Assembly: GCF_000090795.2 (NCBI RefSeq)
Contig: NW_003546449.1
Coordinates: 53,275 to 117,274, forward strand
Reading direction: 5' to 3'
DNA: 64,000 bases
Source: Amphimedon queenslandica
Taxonomy: Eukaryota; Porifera; Demospongiae; Haplosclerida; Niphatidae
Shown: positions 57,701 through 64,000 of the stretch, piece by piece
Layout of the letters: each line of letters begins with the position of its first letter
Position numbering within the stretch: the first letter of the stretch is position 1
Made by a program: the position numbers and the translations under genes
The notes under the pieces: generated by a model
Database searches by the model: none
Seen by the model: only the letters and a program-made list of their open reading frames with translations
Told to the model about the DNA's origin: nothing

Positions 57701-58817
57701 AATGGAGTACGGAATTGTTCCAGAAAAAGCTTGTCGAAAAAGTTTCAAAGATGACTGGCCCATTTTCATGGATGCTCTTGTTTGCCTTAATTTAGCAACA
57801 CCTGTTACAACTCGTTTCCTAGAAATGCCTCCTAATGTTCTTCTTGATCGCAAAGGCAATTACTACTACATTCCTCTGTGCTGCACTGGTCCTTTGATTG
57901 ATGAGCCAGATCCATTCTCAGTGCATCTCCTGACTAATATCAATACACCTCATTTTTTCAAGCAGGTGTCTTTTGCTAAGCAGCTGCTGGACACTTTGCC
58001 TGAGCCTGTACTGGTTCCTTGCAAGAGTATGAACCAGACAATCATCAAAAATTTATCTACAGACACGATTATTACCATCTCATCTCATGTACCAGCAATT
58101 AAGCTGAAAGTTGATAAGCCAAATGAAGAAGTTTGTGCATTTATCATTCAAGCTACCGAAAAAATAGCCAAGGAAAGTCGCATACCTGTGAAGTACAAAT
58201 TTGTTCAATTTTGCTCTAAAAGTCCCGTTACGAAAGTTGAGTCTCTACCTTCTGCTTCGTATCATCGTCTTCCAAAGATCATGTGTAAAAAGTGCCGGAA
58301 AGATCCCAGATTTGACAAGTTATTAAAAGCCTGGACAGAAGCATTACTTGCGGTATGTGCAATTGTAATTATCACAATCACCTAAGTTTTTTGTCAATAT
58401 TATAGAATGAAATACCGGATAAATTTAAAGCAACTGGAGGTAAGCAATGATGTTATACAGAAATTCTTTTTATTTAATAAATATGTTATAGAGGTGAAAA
58501 TTGATGAACTTTCTGAGATTGCAGAAAGAATAAGAACCATATCACCAGCTACTGATAATATATCTGATATAGCACAAGTTTTTGGGGTGGAAATCTCAAC
58601 AGAAGAAGATCCCATTGGGGACATACTCATGAAATGGAATGTTGAAAAGAAAAATGCTGGTGATTTTGAGCCAAGACGCGCCTTGGCACAATTGATATAC
58701 CCAACCCTTGGTGAAGTAATGGCAGGAAAGGCTCCAGATGAGAAGAAAGCAGGAATAAGGCAAAAGTATGAAACGCTAGCAAAGGAAATTGATGTGTATT
58801 ACCAGTTTGTTCCTTAA
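54748..58817 (+). CDS. Death domain - ROCO-like GTPase/COR - Death domain protein
   Basis: Eight exons encode 1,154 residues. Residues about 10-97 form a Death domain (PTLDELARYITVGVKWNLLG; ATRRDVIEALKIIK). Residues about 118-343 are an unassigned globular region. A P-loop (GLPKSGKTT, G435-T442) starts a Roc-like GTPase; its G3 region reads ALVNIWDLASS (W574, D575), followed by LWLFVDLEND. Residues about 690-1000 look COR-like: a winged-helix part (FCKFFTSFGSIIDLSL, QHVIVKPVTFLESLDKF) and a later half with YYYIPLCCTGP and DPFSVHLLT. Residues about 1047-1150 form a second Death-like fold (VKIDELSEIAERI, PRRALAQLIYPTLGE). ROCO proteins such as DAPK1 also end in a Death domain, but no kinase, LRR or ankyrin repeats are seen here. 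Probably a cytosolic signalling switch; function is inference. Confidence 0.82.
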
Positions 58818-59184
58818 TTTGCTTCATTATTTTGTAATGACTTTGCTTAATACTACTTACTTAACACTTTTTGCTGTTATTTAAAATGCTGAACTATTGA
58901 TTATTTTGCCTGTGCAATTAATTAACTGCTATTATTTGTCGGCTACTTGATATGCTATTTTTATACATATATATATTATAATTAATGCTGCTGGCAGCAT
59001 TAATTGCTGATTTGCTGTATATTTTAATTTTTAAAACAATGGTTTTGACTACAAAAATGATGAAAATCAAAAAGGAAAATGACAGTAATAATAATTAATA
59101 ATAAATAAAACGCTGGAGCTTGTAAATACATCACAATAATATAATATATAATGTTCTCCAAATATAAATAGTGTATGGCCTGAA
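58818..59184. other. Convergent 3' region, Death/ROCO and BCAT
   Basis: AT-rich, with several TATA/ATTA runs and AATAAA-like strings on both strands. Nothing coding seen. Confidence 0.5.
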
Positions 59185-62100
59185 TCAGTCAACTACAACA
59201 GTCCAGTCATGCTCTACAACTCCATACTAAAAAAGAAGATATGCAATACATTATGGAATAGAATGATCAGTGTATGCCTAATACATTACTTGAATGTCTG
59301 TTAGTTCTTTGTAAAATCTTTTAGCTACTTCAGGACCATTTTCCATAGTTGGTATATGCAATGACTGAAAGAAGCAGTGGTTTAAGAGAAAAAAATAATG
59401 TTGTAATAATAATAATAATGACTTACTTCATTGAGGTATAATATATCACTAATAGGACAAACCACACAAGCAGTACCTGCACCAAACATCTCTTTAATCT
59501 AACAAAAGAGGAAGAGTGTGTGTCAATAAACTGTATTTGCTCTTACTCTTCCTTCTGCTAGAGCAATCTTTATGTCATCCATTGTAATCTTCCTCTCTGA
59601 TATTTTATGTGTACCCTACAACAAAGCAATTACATAATCCCCTTCTCTTGATACTATGTGCATCCTTCCCTCTCTTACCCATGTCTTTCCCAGTGCAAGT
59701 AAAGAATCCCTTGTCACTCCAGGTAATATGATACCATTCAAAGGAGGTGTGGCTATCTCAGGATCTATTAATAATAAACAATATAGAAGTACAAATAAGC
59801 CTCATTCATCGACTGACCTCCATCTTCATTGATCCAATGCATAAATATATTCATAGTACCAACCTCTGTCAACTTTTGAAGGGAAAGGTCAGTTTTTTGT
59901 GGTATCATGTGAAACTGGTTTTACAAACCTGTCTGTCTTCCCCATAGAGCCACAGTACCTGGTCACAGTTCTTCTCTGACTCTGCTAATGTCTGGACTCT
60001 TATTGTAGGACCATAATTACTGGATAAAGGGAAAGGGAAATAAGAAATAAATCATCAGTATTAACTGCATGTACATGTACATGTATTGTTATGTTATAAT
60101 GATATTTAAAGTGTGTTCTTATTTCTTACCCTCCCATTTTAGATTCGCCCACTCCTCCATGCCATGCTCTTACAAAAGCTGGATCAGCATATAACTTAAC
60201 AGGATTGAACGTCCCCTTGGGGAAGTACGGACCTACTGGACAATTAATACAATACAGCAGAGCATTGCGACACTTCTGAACACCAATAATAGGCTAAGAA
60301 AGAGAGTAGGAGAGAATAATAATCTCAATTATATGTACATGTACACTGTATCTTCTTACTTCAGTTGCAATGAAAGTTGGTCTAATGTACAGCGAACATT
60401 TGGTGGAATGTGCCGGTATCCATTTCTGATCAATTCTAACCAATTCCTTTAGACACTTGACAAACTCCTCACCATCAAACTCCTAATACAATAATAACAG
60501 AGTGTGAAATAAGCTGCCCATATTTGGTGCTGTGTAATCCTAACAATTTTAGCAAAAGTAACAAAAGTATAAACTATAGTATAAGGTATTTAGCAAGGAG
60601 AGAAATCTACATGAAAACAGCTAAAGTGTAGGAGAAACTAAAGAAAGCTTGTATTTTTGCAATACTCATAATATTTGGACTATTATTTAACACATTACAT
60701 AACTATCAATAGTGTGGGTGTGTGCTGCATGTACAACATAAACTGATTATGCAATGAATGGCTGATGCAATATTTATTATAACAACATTCATGGACATCA
60801 AGAATGCATTGATTGACTCTTCAAGCATGTTAGGAGACATAACATGGATATACAACAACCACAACAACAAGTAATAATGATACTAACAGCATATAATGTG
60901 TATATTTATTATTATGCATACCGGTAGGCTGGCAGCTCTAGCAGAATTATTGAGTCTCTTCATATTCTCCATCGGACGGAACAGTCTAATCTTATCATCT
61001 ACTCCACGATAGGCCTTCATACCTTCAAAACACTACATGTACGTACAGACAGAAGAAAAAACACATTAAAACCCAATATTTTTAATGGAAGTAACAACGT
61101 TAATCATTATTAATTAAATACAGTATACAACAAGGTTGATTAAATTAATCTATTAAGATATCTCCATGATTATTACTAGTAAACAAACCTTGCATCAAAT
61201 CATGCAAGTACCTTCAGCATGAATGTTTAATGCTACTTACAAGTGACCCCATAATAATACAATATTCTACTTACTTCAACAGCATAATGGAAGCAAGCAG
61301 CAGCTGGTGAGATGGACAGGTGATCATAGGGTACTATATGAGGTGTGTTCCATCCGTCATCGTGACTCCAATTAATGGTTAACATGTGATCAGTAAAGAC
61401 TTGTCCAAATATGAGCTTATCGTGAGGAGGAATGACTTTTGGGTTATCAGTGAGTGAAACTTTAATACCATCATACTGAGAGAGGAAAAGAGAGGTAATA
61501 GGGTGGTGGGTATCGAGGGTTAAAATCAAAGTGCTATGAAGAACACATTTAAGGCCTTTTCACACTGGCACAATTTTCAAAGCGCTTTTGATGCGCTTTG
61601 TTGATACAGCTGAAATAATGCTGATCGTGTTCACACTAGCAGCTGGATCATGTATCATTTTGTGTTCTTGTTGCCATTGGTTTACATTGATCGAAGCGCA
61701 TCACTTCACATCAATCCACCTCATGAGGTGAAGTGAGAGTGATGCGCATCAATTGAAAACCACTCTAGTGTGAACACGATTAATGCGCATCAATGTGCGC
61801 TATTTGTGCCAGTGTGAAAAGGCCTTTAATAAAAGAAATCATGCATAGAACAGAGGCCAATACATGAACAGGGTCATAAAACACAATGCTAATGTGTGTT
61901 AACATTATTATTGTGTCTTTGAATGATTTTGATCAAACAAAGGTCATTATGCTGTTACCTTGAGAGAAGATACACTTCTGATACTTGTACTAATGGCTGG
62001 ACTAGTAAGTACCTAGTGATAGGAGAGGAGATGATAAAATCCCACAAACAGGGCACACACACCCCCACCACACCGGCAGCTTATCATCGTACACAAGGCC

Positions 62101-62200
62101 CCGGACAAAGAACATTTAAAAACATGATAGGAGAGCACAGCTACTGCTCATAGCTTCCACTGACCTTGTTCAGTCTTAAAGGAAACCTTAACAGAGCCAT
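59185..62200 (-). CDS. BCAT: Branched-chain amino acid aminotransferase
   Basis: Thirteen exons encode 392 residues. BCAT is a fold-type IV PLP aminotransferase that removes the amino group of Leu, Ile and Val. [38 protein letters not shown] and the PLP-lysine segment ESKMGGNYGPT are intact. The redox pair CVVC in [18 protein letters not shown], known from human BCATs, is conserved. The first two exons ([12 protein letters not shown], then [18 protein letters not shown]) make a Ser/Arg-rich, acid-free mitochondrial presequence, so this looks like the mitochondrial form. Intron 2 contains a MITE. Head-to-head with YOD1 (159 bp). Confidence 0.95.
61552..61825. mobile_element. PIF/Harbinger-like MITE in BCAT intron 2
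   Basis: A 274-bp element with 22-bp perfect terminal inverted repeats AGGCCTTTTCACACTGGCAC + AA, flanked by TTA on both sides (61549-61551 and 61826-61828). A 3-bp TTA duplication points to PIF/Harbinger-type transposition. The interior has several GATGCGCATCAA-like subterminal motifs and no reading frame, so it is non-autonomous. Confidence 0.88.
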
Positions 62201-62359
62201 CAGCAGCTTGTTTCTCTATTTCTTCCTTTATTTGCTTCGATCTAACCAATGTCGAGTTTCAACTTTCGATGGTTTTACGGGAGGAGTATCCTGAGTTATA
62301 AGTCCCTAGTATAAAGCTTAATTAATTAATTGATCTAATTAAATATTCATTGTTTGAAA
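62201..62359. promoter_or_regulatory. Divergent BCAT/YOD1 promoter
   Basis: 159 bp between the start codons on opposite strands. AT-rich on the YOD1 side, no TATA box in a fixed place. Confidence 0.5.
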
Positions 62360-63264
62360 ATGGTGAGTTTAGTTTTAAATTTTTGCATGTTTGATGATTT
62401 ATTTAAGGTAGTGAGGTTGCAATGTAAGACTGGACGTTTCATTTTGTCCAATATAAAGTCCTCCACTACACTGAAGGACCTGCAGGCTGCCATTAAAGAT
62501 AAAACAGATGTACCACCTGAGCAACAAAAAAGTAAAACTGATAAAAAAAGCATAATAAATTAATAATAATCATCTAAATACAGTATAGCTGGTAATTTTG
62601 GAGGGGTAATTTTTTGCAAATTTTTGACAATTGGAGAGTTTTAATTTTGCAAATTTGCATGGTTCAATTTTATTTTGGCGAATGGCTATCATTATCAAAA
62701 AACCAAAGTTTTCGCCTCCAAAATTACCAGCTATACGGTATAACATGCTAGACTTCTCTCATTATTTATGATAATCGTTTGTTTTAATTCTGCAGTATTG
62801 CACAGTTATCCTCCAAAAGAGATCGAGTCATATGACAGCAAGTTAACAATGGCTGACATTGGCATCAAGGATGGAGACACTGTCACTCTGCAAGAGCTTC
62901 AGCAACCAAGAGGACACCGACCAAAAAAACAACGACAACCAGTAATAATAATAACTTACATTTATTGATTAGTTGTAGTAATATATTTTTAATTTAGCTT
63001 GTGCATTATTTTTATATTTCTAGGTTGCTCAGTTAGAAGCAGATAAAGATGTATTAATTACTGGAGAAAGTAAAGTTATTAGTAATGACACACCATCAGG
63101 TCCACAATCATCTTCATCATCATCATCAGTATCTATAGCAATAGGAGAACTAAAACGAAAGTAAATAATAACATCGAAAATTAATAAGATTATGATGATT
63201 TTTTTCAATTTTTTTTCTTGTAATTAGAGTTGTCCCGGCAGATAATTCCTGTCTTTTTGCAAGT
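62360..63264 (+). CDS. YOD1: Ubiquitin thioesterase OTU1 (5' part; runs off the window)
   Basis: Five exons are seen and the gene continues beyond position 64000. YOD1 is an OTU-family deubiquitinase that works with p97/VCP in ER-associated degradation. The UBX-like N-terminal domain is present (VVRLQCKTGRFILSNIK, LKDLQAAIKDKTDVPPEQQ, YPPKEIESYDSKLTMADI, KDGDTVTLQE). A Ser-rich linker then leads to the OTU start VVPADNSCLFAS, where the Asp and Cys of the PADNSC motif are the catalytic-loop residues. The start Met (62360) is followed directly by a 45-nt intron-like GTGAGT...TTTAAG; being divisible by three, it could instead be translated (16 or so extra residues). The last intron seen is full of repeat-family units. 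Confidence 0.88.
62581..62738. mobile_element. Tc1/mariner-like MITE in a YOD1 intron
   Basis: A 158-bp element. The 24-bp terminal inverted repeats are CAGTATAGCTGGTAATTTTG + GAGG and its near-perfect complement (one mismatch at base 2), flanked by TA on both sides. A TA target duplication and this length fit a Tc1/mariner-derived MITE. No coding capacity. Confidence 0.88.
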
Positions 63265-63324
63265 GTAAAGTTAGTCCACATAGTTCAATACTTCTTTAAG
63301 TACTAGTATAATGTTTTTTTTTTT

Positions 63325-64000
63325 CAAAAAAACAGCTCCGAAATCACCCCAAGTTTTTATTACATTTTCTGATGCATATTGATGTCCTTATGCTATGTAG
63401 AAAGTTTGAGCCAATTCTGACAAATATTTTTTGAGTTATGAGCATTTTTAAAAATAGGCCAATTTTCTAAAAATACCCAAGGCTATAATAGCCCATGGTT
63501 TTTTCCAAAAAATGGCTCCAAAATCATCCCAAATTTTTATTACATTTTCTGATACATATTGATGTCCTTATGCTGTGTAGAAAGTTTGAGCTGATTCCGA
63601 CAAATATTTTTCGAGTTATGAACATTTTAAAAAATAGACCAATTTTTGAAAAATAGCTCATGGTTTTTTCGAAAAAAATGGCTCCAAAATCACCCCCAAT
63701 TTTTATTATATTTTTTGATACATATTAATGTACTTATGCTGTGTAGAAAGTTTGAGCTCATTCCGACTTCAATTTTTCAAGTTACGGCCATTTTAAGAAA
63801 TTGTCAAAAATCTGAAAAATACCCAAGGCTATAGCCCATGGTTTTTTTCAAAAAATGGCTCCGAAATCACCCCAAATTTTTATTCCATTTTCTGATACAT
63901 ATTAATGTCCTTATACTATGTAGAAAGTTTGAGCTGACTCCGACAAATATTTTTCAAGTTATAATCATCTTCAAATAAACAAGTATTGTGGATTTTATAG
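63325..64000 (-). repeat. About four inverted units of the ~180-bp repeat family in a YOD1 intron
   Basis: Reverse complement of the POFUT2-type unit: TTTTATTACATTTTCTGATG, CATATTGATGTCCTTATGCT, GTGTAGAAAGTTTGAGC, AATACCCAAGGCTATAGCCC and ATGGTTTTTTCCAAAAAATG recur. The array runs to the window end, so its full length is unknown. Confidence 0.92.

Overview
The window reads as a compact, AT-rich animal genome, most likely a demosponge (Amphimedon-like). I infer this from gene density, short introns, and early-animal versions of animal genes (FYCO1, ADAR, POFUT2, an NAB-like corepressor, a Death/ROCO protein). No database was searched; the species is inference. For nearly all spliced genes I assembled exons by eye, and the summed coding lengths are multiples of three with an open frame, which supports the models. 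Individual splice coordinates may be off by a base or two.

Layout. 1-1.2 kb: 32-bp minisatellite, a nested inverted repeat and one orphan exon. 1.2-7.0 kb (+): FYCO1. 7.2-9.9 kb (-): POFUT2, head-to-head with a tiny COX7A gene (+, 10.0-10.5 kb). 10.7-13.5 kb (-): secreted Ig/FN3 protein with a TATA box. 14.1-22.2 kb (-): NCAPG2 (20 exons), head-to-head with a single-exon NAB-like gene (+, 22.5-23.9 kb). 24.1-25.6 kb (-): CHMP5. 25.8-29.0 kb (-): SHMT. 29.3-36.7 kb (-): XYLB, whose 4.4-kb second intron holds three intronless multi-membrane-span paralogues. 36.8-41.3 kb (+): CCT5, head-to-head with XYLB, with palindromic repeats and a deleted hAT transposon in its introns. 41.5-44.2 kb (+): ADAR. 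44.7-46.7 kb (-): ATXN7L3/Sgf11. 46.8-48.6 kb (-): HIBADH, head-to-head with the first of two tandem hnRNP A/B-type genes (+, 48.8-53.8 kb). 54.7-58.8 kb (+): a Death - ROCO-like GTPase - Death protein. 59.2-62.2 kb (-): BCAT, head-to-head with YOD1 (+, 62.4 kb to beyond the window end).

Themes. Most genes are housekeeping: condensin II, ESCRT-III, CCT chaperonin, SAGA deubiquitinase module, one-carbon and branched-chain amino-acid metabolism (BCAT and HIBADH both serve valine breakdown). Five gene pairs share divergent promoters with about 105-230 bp between start codons. Nine intron loci carry one superfamily of roughly 177-187-bp AT-rich units, tandem or single, in both orientations, with a palindromic core centred on TATA/CTATAG. 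In one CCT5 intron the palindrome arms have changed in matched fashion. The most unusual items are this repeat family, the nested membrane-protein cluster in XYLB, the near-identical 3' block shared by the two otherwise diverged hnRNP genes, and the Death-ROCO-Death gene. I saw no CRISPR array, tRNA or rRNA gene, and no retroviral, LTR or Polinton-type element.
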